DNA from: Limnohabitans sp. 103DPR2
GTDB taxonomy: Bacteria > Pseudomonadota > Gammaproteobacteria > Burkholderiales > Burkholderiaceae_C
Assembly: GCF_001412575.1 (NCBI RefSeq)
Contig: NZ_CP011834.1
Location: forward strand, 620,001-684,000
DNA: 64,000 nt
Reading direction: 5' to 3'
Shown here: piece by piece, positions 1 to 10,044 of the stretch
How positions within the stretch are numbered: position 1 is the first letter of the stretch
Layout: the number at the start of each line of letters is the position of its first letter
Translations under genes and position numbers: made by a program
The notes under the pieces: model-generated
The model's input: only the letters and a program-made list of their open reading frames with translations
Database searches by the model: none
Told to the model about the DNA's origin: nothing

Positions 1-21
1 GGAAAAATCACGGCGTTTCAT
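1..21 (-). CDS. dsbA: Start of a thiol:disulfide interchange protein (DsbA-like), partial
   Basis: Only the first seven codons are inside the window, reading MKRRDFS on the minus strand. The ATG is at 21-19 and is preceded by a good Shine-Dalgarno sequence (AGGAGT, spacing about 5). The assignment rests mainly on context: in Comamonadaceae I expect argS, a SPOR-domain protein and dsbA in this order, and periplasmic DsbA proteins of this group often begin with MKRR. No catalytic CxxC can be seen because the gene leaves the window, so the identity is an inference. Confidence 0.45.
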
Positions 22-63
22 GGTGACTCCTGAAATTTGAATGATCGATAAAAAGCGTTGAGA

Positions 64-741
64 TCAGCGCTGAACACGAACCAAGGCAGCGTCAATGCCG
101 CTGGCGTCCAGACGGGCTTTGATTTTTTCGGCTTGCTCTTTGTCGTCAAAGGGGCCGCTGCGAACGCGGTAGATGGTGCGACCCGCTTGGTCGCGCTCGC
201 TGACTTTGGATTCGATGCCCATCATGGACAGCTTGGCCTTTTGCGCATCGGCATCACCAGCCGATTTGAAGGCACCTGCTTGCACAAAGTAGGTGAAAGG
301 ATCGTTGGCAGCGGCTTTGCTGGCGGCTGGTGAAGGTGCGGGTTGCGGTGTGGCTGCTGGCGGCGGTGCCACAGCAGGTGCCGCGGCCGCTGGTGATGCA
401 GGTGCTGAACCGCTGCTGGATTTCTTCATCAAGTCGGCCAACGGATCGGCAGCCACGGCGGGCGCTGGCGCGTTGGTGGCTGGGGCAGTACTGCCGTCAG
501 CAGGCGTTTCTGCATTGGTTGGTTTGCTTTGCAAAGCACCGTTCGGGTTCCAGTCTTTGTTCTTTTGAGACTCCACGGCATCTTGTTCAGCCGATCGCGA
601 TTGGTTTTTGTTGCTGAACGGCATAGGCACTTTGGTGACGTACATCGCCACACCCAAAGCGACCGTCAGGCCAATGACCAGACCCAATATGAAGCCAAGC
701 AGGGTGCTGCCGCGCTGGCTTTGAAGTTTGGAAGTTGACAT
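64..741 (-). CDS. SPOR domain-containing protein (FtsN-like, single membrane anchor)
   Basis: The protein is about 225 aa. A short basic N-terminus (MSTSKLQSQRG) is followed by one hydrophobic segment at about residues 14-34. Next comes a low-complexity linker rich in Ala, Pro, Ser and Thr to about residue 145, then a C-terminal SPOR domain (FVQAGAF at its start, VRSGPF near its end). This is the layout of FtsN-type proteins: SPOR binds denuded septal peptidoglycan and the anchor sits in the inner membrane. The ATG at 741 is preferred to an upstream in-frame start at 843, which would run back into argS and add a non-conserved leader. It lies 38 nt downstream of argS, probably cotranscribed. 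A division role is inferred from architecture. Confidence 0.85.
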   Translation of the reverse strand: MSTSKLQSQRGSTLLGFILGLVIGLTVALGVAMYVTKVPMPFSNKNQSRSAEQDAVESQKNKDWNPNGALQSKPTNAETPADGSTAPATNAPAPAVAADPLADLMKKSSSGSAPASPAAAAPAVAPPPAATPQPAPSPAASKAAANDPFTYFVQAGAFKSAGDADAQKAKLSMMGIESKVSERDQAGRTIYRVRSGPFDDKEQAEKIKARLDASGIDAALVRVQR

Positions 742-779
742 GTTGTGTTGGTTTCTCAAGGTAATGCCGTTGGGATGAA

Positions 780-2465
780 TTACATCTGCTCTGGCGCAGA
801 CACACCCAATATCTTCAAGCCATTTTGCAAGACTTGGGCACAAGCTGCAACCAAGGCCAAACGTGCCAGTTTTTGAGTTTCGTCGTCGACCAAAATGCGC
901 TCGGCATCGTAGTAGCTGTGATAGCTGGCCGCCAAGTCGCGCAAGTAGAACGTCACATCGTGCGGCGCAAAATCTTGCGCAGCCGCCGTGAGCATTTCGG
1001 GGTATTTGGCCAAGAGCAACATGAGGGCTTGTGCCTTTGGATTTTCCAGGCTGGACAAATCCGCTTTGGCCAAACTGGCCACATCGCCGCCCCAGGTGCG
1101 CAAGATGGAGTGAATGCGCGCGTGTGCATATTGCACGTAATACACAGGGTTGTCGTTGTTTTGCGCCAAGGCCAAATCAATGTCAAACACGTACTCGGTG
1201 TCGGGCTTGCGGCTGAGCAAGAAGAAACGCACGGCGTCTTTGCTGGTCCATTCAATGAGGTCGCGCAAGGTGACGTAGCTGCCCGCACGTTTGGAAATTT
1301 TCACTTCTTCGCCGCCGCGCATCACGCGCACCATGGTGTGCAGCACGTAGTCTGGGTAGCCTTGCGGAATGCCCACGCCCGCGGCTTGCAAGCCCGCGCG
1401 CACACGGGCAATGGTGCCGTGGTGGTCGGTGCCTTGAATGTTGACCACCTTGGTAAAACCGCGTTCCCACTTGGTGATGTGATACGCCACATCGGGCACA
1501 AAGTAAGTGTAGGTGCCGTCGCCTTTGCGCATCACGCGGTCTTTGTCGTCGCCGTAATCGGTGGACTTGAGCCACAGCGCGCCGTCTTGTTCGTAGGTCT
1601 TGCCGGCTTCTTGTAATTTTTTGACGGCACTGTCGACACGGCCGCTGGTGTAGAGGCTGGACTCGAGGTAGTAGTTGTCAAACTTGACGTCGAAGGCTTT
1701 CAAGTCGAGGTCTTGCTCGTGGCGCAAATAGGCCACGGCAAATTCGCGCATGCCGTTCAAATCGTTCAGGTCGCCACTGCCGGTAAATTCTCGGTCGTCG
1801 GACTTGACGGTTTTCTTCGCCAAGAAATCTTGCGCAATGTCTTGGATGTAGTCACCGTTGTAGGCGGCGGCGTTTTCACCGCTGGGCCACTGTGCATCAC
1901 CAGGCTTGAAGCCTTGCGCGCGCAATTGCGTGGACGTGGCCAAGGTGTTGATTTGCACGCCTGCGTCGTTGTAATAAAACTCGCGGTAAACAGACCAGCC
2001 TTGCGTGGCAAACAAATTGCAAATGGCATCGCCCAGGGCCGCTTGTCGGCCGTGGCCCACGTGCAGCGGGCCGGTGGGGTTGGCCGACACGAACTCGACC
2101 AAGACTTTTTCGTTGCGCTCGGTTTGTTGACCGAAGCAGGTGGCCGCATGCAGCACCTCTTTGACCACGGCTTGCTTGGCGCTGGGCTTGAGCTTGAGGT
2201 TCAAAAAGCCAGGGCCTGCGATATCGATGCTTTCAACCCATTGGCTGAAGGCCGGTGTGGCCATGAGCGCGGTGCGCAAGGCTTCGCCCACTTGTCTGGG
2301 GATTTGTCCCAATGGTTTGGCCAAGTGCATGGCGGCCGTACAGGCCAAATCACCATGGGCGGCCACCTTAGGCGATTCAAAAGCGGCTTTGGCGCCGGCA
2401 CCAGCGTGCAGGCGTTCGAGTTCGGCAGCGAGGGCCGAGAGTAATTCTTGTTTGGCTTGAAGCAT
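780..2465 (-). CDS. argS: Arginyl-tRNA synthetase
   Basis: Class I aminoacyl-tRNA synthetase of 561 aa, the usual length, charging tRNA-Arg in the cytoplasm. The N-terminal tRNA-recognition domain covers about residues 1-110. The HIGH motif is HVGH at 135-138, preceded by the family block [17 protein letters not shown]-like element appears as KISKRAG at 389-395. The C-terminal DALR anticodon-binding domain begins at about residue 440. The gene starts only 9 nt after the LysR gene on the same strand, and a small hairpin lies in that gap, so this essential gene appears to sit behind a catabolic operon. It may have its own promoter inside the LysR gene. Confidence 0.97.
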   Translation of the reverse strand: MLQAKQELLSALAAELERLHAGAGAKAAFESPKVAAHGDLACTAAMHLAKPLGQIPRQVGEALRTALMATPAFSQWVESIDIAGPGFLNLKLKPSAKQAVVKEVLHAATCFGQQTERNEKVLVEFVSANPTGPLHVGHGRQAALGDAICNLFATQGWSVYREFYYNDAGVQINTLATSTQLRAQGFKPGDAQWPSGENAAAYNGDYIQDIAQDFLAKKTVKSDDREFTGSGDLNDLNGMREFAVAYLRHEQDLDLKAFDVKFDNYYLESSLYTSGRVDSAVKKLQEAGKTYEQDGALWLKSTDYGDDKDRVMRKGDGTYTYFVPDVAYHITKWERGFTKVVNIQGTDHHGTIARVRAGLQAAGVGIPQGYPDYVLHTMVRVMRGGEEVKISKRAGSYVTLRDLIEWTSKDAVRFFLLSRKPDTEYVFDIDLALAQNNDNPVYYVQYAHARIHSILRTWGGDVASLAKADLSSLENPKAQALMLLLAKYPEMLTAAAQDFAPHDVTFYLRDLAASYHSYYDAERILVDDETQKLARLALVAACAQVLQNGLKILGVSAPEQM

Positions 2466-2474
2466 CCCCCGATT

Positions 2475-3407
2475 TTACGGGGCGCTTTGCCAAGTTGAGG
2501 GCAAGCTGAAGTGATGCTTCAAAAAGTCGATCCAAAGCCGCAAACGCAGGGGCAGGTGCTTGCGTTGGGGGAAAACGCCGTAAATGCCGTTGGGCGGGGC
2601 TGCAAAATCGGCCAAAACCTCGACCAATTGGCCCGATGCGATGTCGTTTTCGACTTCCCAGGTGCTGCGCCATGCAATGCCCATGCCGGCCAAGCACCAG
2701 CTGTGCAAAACCTGGCCGTCTGAGCAATCAAGCGGGCCATGGGGGCGCAAATAAGTGACTTCTGGGCCCTCGGCATTGTCGGCAGGAGGGACTTTGAAGG
2801 CCCAACCTCGGGTCTGCGAGGCATCGCTAGAAAGCGTCAGACAGCTGTGCTGCAGCAACTCGGATGGGTGTTGTGGGGTGCCGTGTTTGGCCAGATAGGC
2901 GGGTGTGGCCACACACAGGCGGCGGTTATCGGCCAATCTGACGCTGACCAGGGAAGAATCGGGCAAATCGCCCACGCGCACCGCAAAGTCAAAGCCTTCG
3001 GCGGCCAGGTCAATGACCCTGTCGCTCAAATTCAACGAGATTTTGACGTCGGGGTTTTGCGCATGGAACAAGGGCGCCAAAGGTGCCACGTGGCGCCTGC
3101 CAAATCCTGCCGGTGCCGTGATGCGCAAATGACCGCTGGCCTTGAGGCCGCCAGCCGAGACGCTGTCTTCGGCATTGGCCACATCGCTCAAAAGGCGTTG
3201 GCAGTTTTCTAAAAAAGCACTGCCCTCGTGCGTGAGGCTGATGCGCCGCGTGGTGCGCAACAACAACTTCACCCCCAAGTGAGATTCCAAGGCGTCCAGG
3301 CGCCGGCCAATGATGGCGGGCGCCACACCTTCAGCGCGCGCAGCAGCACTCAGGCTGCCACGTGTAGCAACTGAGACAAAGGATTCAAAGACTTTGAGTT
3401 TGTCCAT
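2475..3407 (-). CDS. LysR-family transcriptional regulator
   Basis: 310 aa, normal LTTR length. The winged HTH occupies residues 1-60 (MDKLKVFESFV, then a recognition region around AIIGRRLDALE), followed by a periplasmic-binding-protein-like effector domain (about 90-300). In this subfamily the recognition helix usually reads AVSRRI; here it reads AIIGRRL. The start codon overlaps the stop of the Bug gene (TGATG), so the two are translationally coupled. That placement suggests it controls the Bug/CoA-transferase/lyase unit, although LysR genes are more often divergent from their targets. The effector is unknown. Confidence 0.92.
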   Translation of the reverse strand: MDKLKVFESFVSVATRGSLSAAARAEGVAPAIIGRRLDALESHLGVKLLLRTTRRISLTHEGSAFLENCQRLLSDVANAEDSVSAGGLKASGHLRITAPAGFGRRHVAPLAPLFHAQNPDVKISLNLSDRVIDLAAEGFDFAVRVGDLPDSSLVSVRLADNRRLCVATPAYLAKHGTPQHPSELLQHSCLTLSSDASQTRGWAFKVPPADNAEGPEVTYLRPHGPLDCSDGQVLHSWCLAGMGIAWRSTWEVENDIASGQLVEVLADFAAPPNGIYGVFPQRKHLPLRLRLWIDFLKHHFSLPSTWQSAP

Positions 3408-4441
3408 CAGTCAAACTTGATGCCGGCTTCCCGGATCAAATCACCCCATTCGGATTGTTCGGATTTCAAATAGGCGGCAATTTTTTCCAAGTTGCCTCCA
3501 AGCGGTGTGCTGCCCTCGGCAGCCATTTGCGCGGAGAAGCCGGGACTGCTCAAAGCCTTTTCTGCCGCAGCATTCAAGCGCTTCAAAATGGGCAAGGGAG
3601 TGTTGGCGGGCGCCACCACCATTTTCCAATCGACAGCTTCAAACCCTTTGTAACCTTGCTCCGCAACCGTCGGTACGGTGGGCAGAACTTTGAGACGCTG
3701 CGATGACGTCACCGCCAAGGCTTTGAGCTTGCCGCCTTGCAACATGCCCAAGACGGACTGCGGAGTGGCAAACATGTAATCGGTTTGGCCACCCAGCAAA
3801 TCGGTGATGGCGGGTGCTGCGCCTTTGTAGGGCACGCTCAAGACTTTGAAGTTGGCTTTCTTGGACAGCATCTCACCCGCCAAATGCCCCACAGTACCGG
3901 TGCCTGCCAAAGCTTGCTTGATGGATTCGGGTTTGGCTTTGGCGGCTTTCACCATGTCTTCTAAATTTTTCCAAGCCGAGTCTGCGCGCACCACCAATAC
4001 TGTGGGCACTTCGGCCACCAGGGCCACTGGCACAAAGTCTTTGCTCGCATCAAATGGCAACTTACCCATGGCGGCAGGGTTGATGGCCAAGTTGGAGGTT
4101 TGACCCATGCCGATCGTCAGGCCATCGGGTTTTGCTTTGGCCACCAGGTCCATGCCAATGTTGCCACCTGCGCCGGGTTTGTTGTCAATTAAAAAAGCCC
4201 ACTGTGTGTCTTGCGTCATTTTTTCTGCCAAATGGCGCGTGACGGTGTCGGTCCCGCCGCCGGGGGTGTAGGGCACGATGAAACGAATGGGTTTGTCGGG
4301 CCAATTGCTTTGTGCTTGAGCGGGCGCGAGACCTGATAAAGACAAGCAGAAACTGAAACACATGAACAAAGGCCATTTGAATCGCATTTGACGTGTTAGC
4401 TGTGACACGCTGTGTTGGAAAACCAGTTCTGTGCAAGTCAT
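3407..4441 (-). CDS. Bug/TctC-family tripartite tricarboxylate transporter solute-binding protein
   Basis: 344 aa. A hydrophobic signal peptide (about residues 19-44, ending near AQAQS) precedes the family block FIVPYTPGGGTDTVTR. These periplasmic proteins bind carboxylates, amino acids or aromatic acids, usually for a TctAB permease. No TctA or TctB is encoded nearby, so this is an orphan as is common in Burkholderiales. The start at 4441 has a fair ribosome site (AAGGA, spacing about 9) but gives an unusually long n-region. An alternative ATG at 4387 gives a standard signal peptide but lacks a visible ribosome site. Its ligand is probably the acid activated by the adjacent CoA-transferase, an inference from gene order. 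Confidence 0.93.
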   Translation of the reverse strand: MTCTELVFQHSVSQLTRQMRFKWPLFMCFSFCLSLSGLAPAQAQSNWPDKPIRFIVPYTPGGGTDTVTRHLAEKMTQDTQWAFLIDNKPGAGGNIGMDLVAKAKPDGLTIGMGQTSNLAINPAAMGKLPFDASKDFVPVALVAEVPTVLVVRADSAWKNLEDMVKAAKAKPESIKQALAGTGTVGHLAGEMLSKKANFKVLSVPYKGAAPAITDLLGGQTDYMFATPQSVLGMLQGGKLKALAVTSSQRLKVLPTVPTVAEQGYKGFEAVDWKMVVAPANTPLPILKRLNAAAEKALSSPGFSAQMAAEGSTPLGGNLEKIAAYLKSEQSEWGDLIREAGIKFD

Positions 4442-4457
4442 GTGAGGACGTCCTTGG

Positions 4458-5645
4458 TTACGAAGGGTTGCTCAATTTTTGTATCTCTTCGGCGCTGTAA
4501 CCCAGGCTGCTGAGCAAACTCTCGTTGTGCTCGCCCAAGTGAGGCGCTGATTGCCGAACTTTCAAACGCTCTTGGTTCAGGCTGAGGGGCAGCAACACCG
4601 TGTTGACGGTGCGACCATCGTTCAATTCAAGGGGTGCCAAACCGCCGGTGGCTTTCAAGTGGGGGTCATCCAGCAGATCGTGTGGTGCTGTGATGGGTGC
4701 GTAAGGCAGTGCATTTTTTTCAAACACTTCGCTGAGGTATTGCGCTGAAAAATCTTTCAGCCGTTCGCGCAGCAGGGGAATCAGCCAATCGCGCGCAAGC
4801 ACGCGCTGGTTGTTGTTGGCCAAGCGGGGATCGTCGAACAAGTCTTGGTAATTGAAAACATCGCAGAAAATTTTCCAAGACGTGTCGCTGACCACGGCCA
4901 AGAAAATTTGCTCGCCGTCCTTCACCACAAACACGTCGTAGACACCCCATGCAGAAATGCGCTCGGGCATTGGCGCTGCAGGTTTGCCCGTCACTTGGTA
5001 CTGCATCATGTGCTGGGCCACCAAGAACACATTGTTTTCAAACAAGGCGCTTTGCACTTCCTGGCCTTCGCCTGTTTGCGCGCGTTGGGCCAGTGCGGCC
5101 ATGGCACCAATAGCGCCAAACATGCCGCCCATGATGTCGTTCACGCTGGTGCCTGCGCGCAAGGGGTCGCCGCGGCGGCCTGTCATGTAGGCCAGGCCGC
5201 CCATCATCTGCACCACTTCATCGAGTGCAGTGCGGTGGTCGTAGGGGCCAGGCAAGAAGCCTTTGAGCGTGACGTAAATCAGACGAGGGTTGATTTTTTT
5301 CAAGGCCTCGTAATCGAGGCCCAGTTTTTTCATGGTGCCGGGCTTGAAGTTTTCGCTGACGATGTCGGCGGTGGCGATCAAGCGCAACACAGCCTCTTTG
5401 CCTTCGGGTGTTTTCAAGTCCAGCGCCAAGCTTTTCTTGTTGCGATTGAAGAGTGGATAAAAGCCAGCGCCCGAACCCAAAAGTTTGCGGGTGTTGTCGC
5501 CTTCGTGGCCGTGACCGATGGGTTCCACTTTGATGACTTCAGCACCCAAGTCGGCCAGCACCATACCGCAGGTAGGGCCCATCACCATGTGGGTGAATTC
5601 AACGACGCGGATGCCTTCGTAGGGCAGGGATTTAGCTGTGTTCAT
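4458..5645 (-). CDS. CaiB/BaiF (class III, formyl-CoA transferase type) CoA-transferase
   Basis: 395 aa, typical of the family, which moves CoA from one acyl-CoA to a free carboxylate. Visible landmarks are the N-terminal Rossmann-like block (RVVEFTHMVMGPTCGMVLADLGAEVIKVEP), NRNKKSLALDLK, VSENFKPGTM and the segment VNDIMGG holding the presumed catalytic Asp. The ATG at 5645 is preferred over a TTG at 5654. The gene follows an HMG-CoA-lyase-like gene with a 9-nt gap and precedes a Bug protein. The set suggests import of an acid, CoA activation, then retro-aldol or retro-Claisen cleavage. Substrate identity cannot be read from the sequence. Confidence 0.92.
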   Translation of the reverse strand: MNTAKSLPYEGIRVVEFTHMVMGPTCGMVLADLGAEVIKVEPIGHGHEGDNTRKLLGSGAGFYPLFNRNKKSLALDLKTPEGKEAVLRLIATADIVSENFKPGTMKKLGLDYEALKKINPRLIYVTLKGFLPGPYDHRTALDEVVQMMGGLAYMTGRRGDPLRAGTSVNDIMGGMFGAIGAMAALAQRAQTGEGQEVQSALFENNVFLVAQHMMQYQVTGKPAAPMPERISAWGVYDVFVVKDGEQIFLAVVSDTSWKIFCDVFNYQDLFDDPRLANNNQRVLARDWLIPLLRERLKDFSAQYLSEVFEKNALPYAPITAPHDLLDDPHLKATGGLAPLELNDGRTVNTVLLPLSLNQERLKVRQSAPHLGEHNESLLSSLGYSAEEIQKLSNPS

Positions 5646-5654
5646 GGTCTTCAA

Positions 5655-6581
5655 TTAAATGTGTTCGTGGGTCCAGCCCTTGGGCAAGCCCGCATCGGGC
5701 GTCATGCCATAAAGCGGTTCGCCTGGCAGGCCGTCTATCAAAGCTTGGCGGGCTGCAATGAGTTTGGCAATGTCGATGCCGGTTTCGATGCCCATGGCTT
5801 CAAACATGAAGACCAAGTCTTCGGTGACCACGTTGCCCGACGCCCCAGGCGCATAAGGGCAGCCGCCCAAGCCAGCCAAGGAACTGTCGAAGACGCGAAC
5901 GCCCACATCGTAGGCCGCCAAACAATTGGCCAGGCCCAAGCCGCGGGTGTTGTGCATATGCGCGGCGCCCGTTTTGTCACCGATTTCGGCAAACACACGT
6001 TTGAAAATTCTGCGCACTTGCGCGGGGTTGGCCATGCCCGTGGTGTCAGACAAGCCCGATTCGTCGGCGCCGGCTTCAATCACGGCGGCGGCCAACTTCA
6101 CCACGTCGTCCTCGGCCACATGGCCTTGCAGGGTGCAGCCAAAGGCCGTTGAAATGCCAGCCTCCACTTTCACATGGGGCGCCAATTCATTGCGAACTTG
6201 AATGATGGCGCGAACTTCTGCAACCATGGCTTCACGTGTTTTGCGCACATTGGCCATGGAATGGGCTTCGCTGGCGGAGACGGGGATGGTGAGTTTTTGA
6301 GCGCCGGCTTTCAAGGCCGCTTCAGCGCCTTTTCGGTTGGGCACCAAGGCCATGACCGTCACGTGGGGGTATTGGAGAGCGTGTTGAACAACTTCGACGG
6401 CATCGGCCATTTGCGGCAGCAAATGCGCGGGCACAAAAGAAGCCACCTCAATTTCTTGCAGACCCGAGGCCACCAAGGCATCAAGCCATCGCAGTTTGTT
6501 GGCGGTGGGCATGGTTTGCTTGACCGACTGCAAGCCGTCGCGCGGGCCCACTTCACTGATCAGGATGCGTTCTTTGGCCAT
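5655..6581 (-). CDS. HMG-CoA lyase-like (HMGL/DRE-TIM) enzyme
   Basis: 308 aa TIM-barrel protein of the DRE-TIM metallolyase family. It shows the N-terminal metal/substrate motif SEVGPRDGLQ and the lyase signature GGCPYAPGASGN near residue 235, whose Cys is the catalytic Cys of HMG-CoA lyases. HMG-CoA lyase splits 3-hydroxy-3-methylglutaryl-CoA into acetyl-CoA and acetoacetate. Relatives next to CaiB/BaiF transferases cleave other 3-hydroxyacyl-CoAs such as citramalyl-CoA types. The start at 6581 (MAKERI) matches family N-termini; a longer frame to 6677 adds a basic, unconserved leader. It is the first gene of a minus-strand unit and is divergent from malate synthase. Confidence 0.9.
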   Translation of the reverse strand: MAKERILISEVGPRDGLQSVKQTMPTANKLRWLDALVASGLQEIEVASFVPAHLLPQMADAVEVVQHALQYPHVTVMALVPNRKGAEAALKAGAQKLTIPVSASEAHSMANVRKTREAMVAEVRAIIQVRNELAPHVKVEAGISTAFGCTLQGHVAEDDVVKLAAAVIEAGADESGLSDTTGMANPAQVRRIFKRVFAEIGDKTGAAHMHNTRGLGLANCLAAYDVGVRVFDSSLAGLGGCPYAPGASGNVVTEDLVFMFEAMGIETGIDIAKLIAARQALIDGLPGEPLYGMTPDAGLPKGWTHEHI

Positions 6582-6811
6582 GGAAGTATGTGCAAGCGGT
6601 TGTAAACCCTGAGGGGGAGATGGCCGTATTTTCTCAAATTTTGGTGAATTGCGGCCGAACCTTTGCAAAAAAGTCACAAGTCAAAAGCCATTTCGCTGAT
6701 TTATAAACCTTGAAACATCGAATACAGTGGGTGTCATAGGCGCTACAAATCTGGACAGAACTGTTCAAGAGCGCCCCCCATTTCCATTTTTTTACTTTTC
6801 TAGAGGCTCTC
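6582..6811. other. Divergent intergenic region between the HMGL-like gene and malate synthase
   Basis: About 230 bases, the longest non-coding gap in the window. It holds A/T-rich tracts near 6635-6715 and a C-run near 6775. A weak sigma-70-like candidate for malate synthase is TTGAAA at 6710-6715, but no convincing -10 sits at the right distance. I see no strong palindrome, terminator or RNA gene. Both neighbours presumably start transcription here. Confidence 0.5.
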
Positions 6812-9046
6812 ATGACCCAACGCACCAGCATTCACGGCCTGCACGTGGCCACCCCTTTGTATCGCTTCATTGAAGACCAGGTCTTGCCTGCAGTGGGCGT
6901 GAAGAGCAAAACTTTCTGGGCGGGTTTTGATGGCATCGTCAAAGATTTGGCGCCACAGAACATTGCGTTGTTGGCCGAGCGCGATCGCCTTCAATTGGAA
7001 ATGGACAAGTGGCACACCGTCAACCCTGGCCCGATTGCGGATGCCAGAGCCATGAAGGCGTATCGCAAACATTTGACGTCAATTGGTTACTTGGTGCCAG
7101 AGCCAAAGAGCCCCAAAGCAACGACCCAAAACGTGGACGCTGAGTTGGCTGTGTTGGCCGGTCCTCAGTTGGTGGTGCCGATTTTGAACGCGCGTTATGC
7201 CTTGAACGCCGCCAACGCACGTTGGGGTTCTTTGTACGATGCCTTGTATGGCACGGACGCCTTGAGCGAAGCCGATGGCTGCGAAAAAGGCACAGGCTAC
7301 AACCCCAAGCGCGGCGCCAAAGTGATTGAGTACTGCCGCTATGTGCTGGACCGTTGCGTGCCTTTGAAGAAGGGTTCGCACATTGACAGCACGGGTTACA
7401 GCGTGAAGGGTGGCAAGTTGGTGGTCAGCCTGAAGTCGGGCACCACCACCTTGGCCGATGCCAAACAATTTGTGGGTTTCCAAGGCGATGCCAAAGCCCC
7501 CACATCTTTGCTGTTCAAGCACAACGGTTTGCACCTCGATTTGCAAATCAACAAATCGCACCCCATTGGTAAAACAGACCCCGCAGGTGTGTCTGATTTG
7601 GTGGCCGAGTCTGCGCTGTCGACCATTCTGGACTTGGAAGATTCCGTGGCCGCAGTGGACGCTGAAGACAAAGTCTTGGCCTACAGCAACTGGTTGGGCA
7701 TCTTGAAAGGTACGTTGGCAGAAGAAGTGCAAAAGGGTGGCAAGACCTTCAAGCGCACTTTGAATGGCGACCGCGTGTACACCAAGCCCAGCGGCAAAGG
7801 TCACGAAGTGTTGCATGGCCGTTCTTTGTTGTTCGTGCGCAATGTGGGTCACCTCATGACCAATCCTGCCATTTTGTACAACGCAGCTGACGGTACCCAA
7901 AAAGAAATTCCTGAAGGCATCATGGACGCCATGATCACCACTACGTGCGCCATGGTGGACTTGCAGAAAAAGAAGGGTGCCAACTTCCGTAACAGCCGCA
8001 CAGGCAGCGTTTACATCGTGAAGCCCAAAATGCATGGTCCTAAAGAAGTGGGTTTTGCCGACACCCTGTTTGGTCGTGTTGAAAAAGTCTTGGGCTTGAA
8101 GCCTTCAACAGTAAAGCTGGGCATCATGGACGAAGAGCGCCGTACCAGCGCCAACTTGGCCGCCTGTATTGCCGCTGCCAAATCACGTGTGGCCTTCATC
8201 AACACCGGCTTCTTGGACCGCACCGGTGACGAAATGCACACCTGCATGTTGGCCGGCCCTGTGATGCGCAAGGGCGACATCAAGGGCAGCACCTGGTTGG
8301 GTGCCTACGAAAAAGCCAACGTGGCTGTGGGCTTGCAAGCCGGTTTACGTGGTCGTGCGCAAATTGGCAAGGGCATGTGGGCTATGCCCGATTTGATGGC
8401 CGACATGCTGAAACAAAAAATTGGTCACCCCAATGCGGGCGCCAATACGGCTTGGGTCCCAAGCCCCACAGCAGCCACACTGCATGCCATGCACTATCAC
8501 CAAGTGAATGTGCCTGCATTGCAAAAGCAGATGGAAAAAACCATTGCCAAGCAAAGCGCCAAAGACCTGCGCGAAGAAACTTTGAACAAGTTGCTGCAGT
8601 TCCCAGTGGTCACCAAGGCACAAGCGGCTGAGTGGACTGCGAAGGACAAGCAAGACGAACTTGACAACAACGCGCAAGGCATCTTGGGTTATGTGGTGCG
8701 TTGGGTGGACCAAGGTGTGGGTTGCTCTAAAGTGCCCGACATCCATGGCGTGGGTTTGATGGAAGACCGTGCCACCTTGCGCATCAGCAGCCAACACATT
8801 GCCAACTGGCTTGCGCATGGCGTGGTGACTGAAGCGCAGGTGAAGGCCACGATGGAGCGCATGGCCGCTGTGGTGGACCAGCAAAATGCGGGCGATCCTT
8901 TGTACCAAAAGATGGCCGGCAATTTCAAAACCTCCAAGGCTTACCAAGCTGCGTGCGACTTGGTCTTCAAAGGCAAAGAGCAACCCAGCGGTTACACCGA
9001 GCCTTTGTTGCACGCCTGGCGTTTGAAGGTGAAGGCGGCGGCTTAA
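6812..9046 (+). CDS. glcB: Malate synthase G
   Basis: 744 aa monomeric isoform G; family members are usually about 720-730 aa. It condenses glyoxylate with acetyl-CoA to malate in the glyoxylate route. Recognisable blocks are [16 protein letters not shown] (acidic, Mg-binding region), [13 protein letters not shown] with the active-site Arg, [12 protein letters not shown] at the C-terminus and the family-specific DALYGTDA. The ATG has an upstream AGAGG ribosome site. The stop overlaps by 4 bp the stop of the convergent GlxA regulator. No isocitrate lyase or glycolate oxidase genes lie in the window, so the glyoxylate source is unknown. Confidence 0.97.
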   Translation: MTQRTSIHGLHVATPLYRFIEDQVLPAVGVKSKTFWAGFDGIVKDLAPQNIALLAERDRLQLEMDKWHTVNPGPIADARAMKAYRKHLTSIGYLVPEPKSPKATTQNVDAELAVLAGPQLVVPILNARYALNAANARWGSLYDALYGTDALSEADGCEKGTGYNPKRGAKVIEYCRYVLDRCVPLKKGSHIDSTGYSVKGGKLVVSLKSGTTTLADAKQFVGFQGDAKAPTSLLFKHNGLHLDLQINKSHPIGKTDPAGVSDLVAESALSTILDLEDSVAAVDAEDKVLAYSNWLGILKGTLAEEVQKGGKTFKRTLNGDRVYTKPSGKGHEVLHGRSLLFVRNVGHLMTNPAILYNAADGTQKEIPEGIMDAMITTTCAMVDLQKKKGANFRNSRTGSVYIVKPKMHGPKEVGFADTLFGRVEKVLGLKPSTVKLGIMDEERRTSANLAACIAAAKSRVAFINTGFLDRTGDEMHTCMLAGPVMRKGDIKGSTWLGAYEKANVAVGLQAGLRGRAQIGKGMWAMPDLMADMLKQKIGHPNAGANTAWVPSPTAATLHAMHYHQVNVPALQKQMEKTIAKQSAKDLREETLNKLLQFPVVTKAQAAEWTAKDKQDELDNNAQGILGYVVRWVDQGVGCSKVPDIHGVGLMEDRATLRISSQHIANWLAHGVVTEAQVKATMERMAAVVDQQNAGDPLYQKMAGNFKTSKAYQAACDLVFKGKEQPSGYTEPLLHAWRLKVKAAA

Positions 9047-10044
9047 TTCGTCACAGCCCCTTGGCGCCATCGGCGCCTTGAGGTTCTCAGGCGGTATTGC
9101 TCCCTGTAAAGGGCTGGCAAACCGCCTGTCATTTTTTGGAAGACGCGCCTGAAGCTGCCGGTGTCGGTGTAACCGCAGGCCTGCGCCACTTGCTCAATGC
9201 TGAGGTAGGTTGTTTCTAGCAACACCTTGGCGCGGTTCATGCGCTGCTGGTGCAGATAGGTCAACGGCGTAACGCCGTGTGTGGCTTCAAAGTGGCGAAG
9301 CAGGGTTCTGGCACTGGTGGCGGCTGCAGCGCTCAGAGTTTCAATGTTGTAGGGCTCCGTTAAGTGAGCGTCGATGTACCGCCTTGCCAAATCGACACTG
9401 CCTGCGGCTTGAATTTTGACGCTGGCTTCACTCATCATTTGCTGAACAGTTTGCTGGCGGTCGAGGTTGGGCAATAGCACGTGTGCTGTGGCCGTTGCCA
9501 ATTCGGCCAGGGGTGTGGATTTGAGAGCATCCAAGACAAGTTCTGTGGCCAGCACGGGCGAATTGCATGTCCATGTGCGTTGATGCTGTGTCCACATCAA
9601 ATCGGCACGCAAAGTGATGTCAGGGCTTAAGCGACGGAAGGTGGGAATGAAAGCCCATGGACAGACCGCTTCGCCATCTGCGATTAAGCCCGCATAACCC
9701 AGCGCAGGAGATGAATTGCCAACGGCAATGATCAGGCCGCCGTGGTCATGCACTTGCTGCAAACGCGTGCGCAACGGGGTATTGCTTGTGATCAATTCAT
9801 CTAAGTGGGGGCCATTTTGGGCCAACCAACCTGGCATGAAAAACAAGTCAGGCACTTGACGTGAATTTTTACCCGTCCAAAGCTTCCATTGCAGCGCGGG
9901 ACTGCGCGTGCTTTTCTTGCGACTTTGGCTGTCGCGCATGAACGTCAAGGTTTGAATCATGTTCAGCACGTCGATAGCCGCGTGCACAGGGCCGGCAAAG
10001 TTGACGGGTGAGCTTTGAATTTCAATCAAGAAAGTGCTTGGCAT
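9043..10044 (-). CDS. GlxA-family AraC-type transcriptional regulator (DJ-1/PfpI plus HTH)
   Basis: 333 aa. The N-terminal two thirds (about 1-190) is a DJ-1/PfpI-like class I amidotransferase-fold domain. The C-terminal 100 residues carry two HTH units of the AraC type ([22 protein letters not shown] and [26 protein letters not shown]). GlxA regulators commonly respond to small nitrogenous compounds. It is divergent from the Bug/DUF2817/M81 operon across 128 bp, so control of that operon is the natural hypothesis. The stop overlaps that of malate synthase. Confidence 0.93.
   Translation of the reverse strand: MPSTFLIEIQSSPVNFAGPVHAAIDVLNMIQTLTFMRDSQSRKKSTRSPALQWKLWTGKNSRQVPDLFFMPGWLAQNGPHLDELITSNTPLRTRLQQVHDHGGLIIAVGNSSPALGYAGLIADGEAVCPWAFIPTFRRLSPDITLRADLMWTQHQRTWTCNSPVLATELVLDALKSTPLAELATATAHVLLPNLDRQQTVQQMMSEASVKIQAAGSVDLARRYIDAHLTEPYNIETLSAAAATSARTLLRHFEATHGVTPLTYLHQQRMNRAKVLLETTYLSIEQVAQACGYTDTGSFRRVFQKMTGGLPALYREQYRLRTSRRRWRQGAVTN

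Noticed and set aside
742..843. 34-residue extension of the SPOR protein
   Set aside because: It overlaps the end of argS and is unlike FtsN-type N-termini; the ATG at 741 directly precedes the membrane anchor.
4845..6152. 435-aa open frame on the plus strand
   Set aside because: It lies antisense to the CoA-transferase and HMG-CoA-lyase-like genes, which have clear family motifs. Its translation is His/Gly/Ala-rich low-complexity sequence typical of antisense frames in this base composition.
7079..8035. 318-aa open frame antisense to malate synthase
   Set aside because: It has no recognisable domain, is His/Gln/Val-rich, and lies fully inside malate synthase G.
9063..9079. GGCGCC-ATC-GGCGCC hairpin as a terminator of malate synthase
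   Set aside because: It lies inside the coding end of the GlxA regulator, has a short stem of self-palindromic GGCGCC and no T-run.
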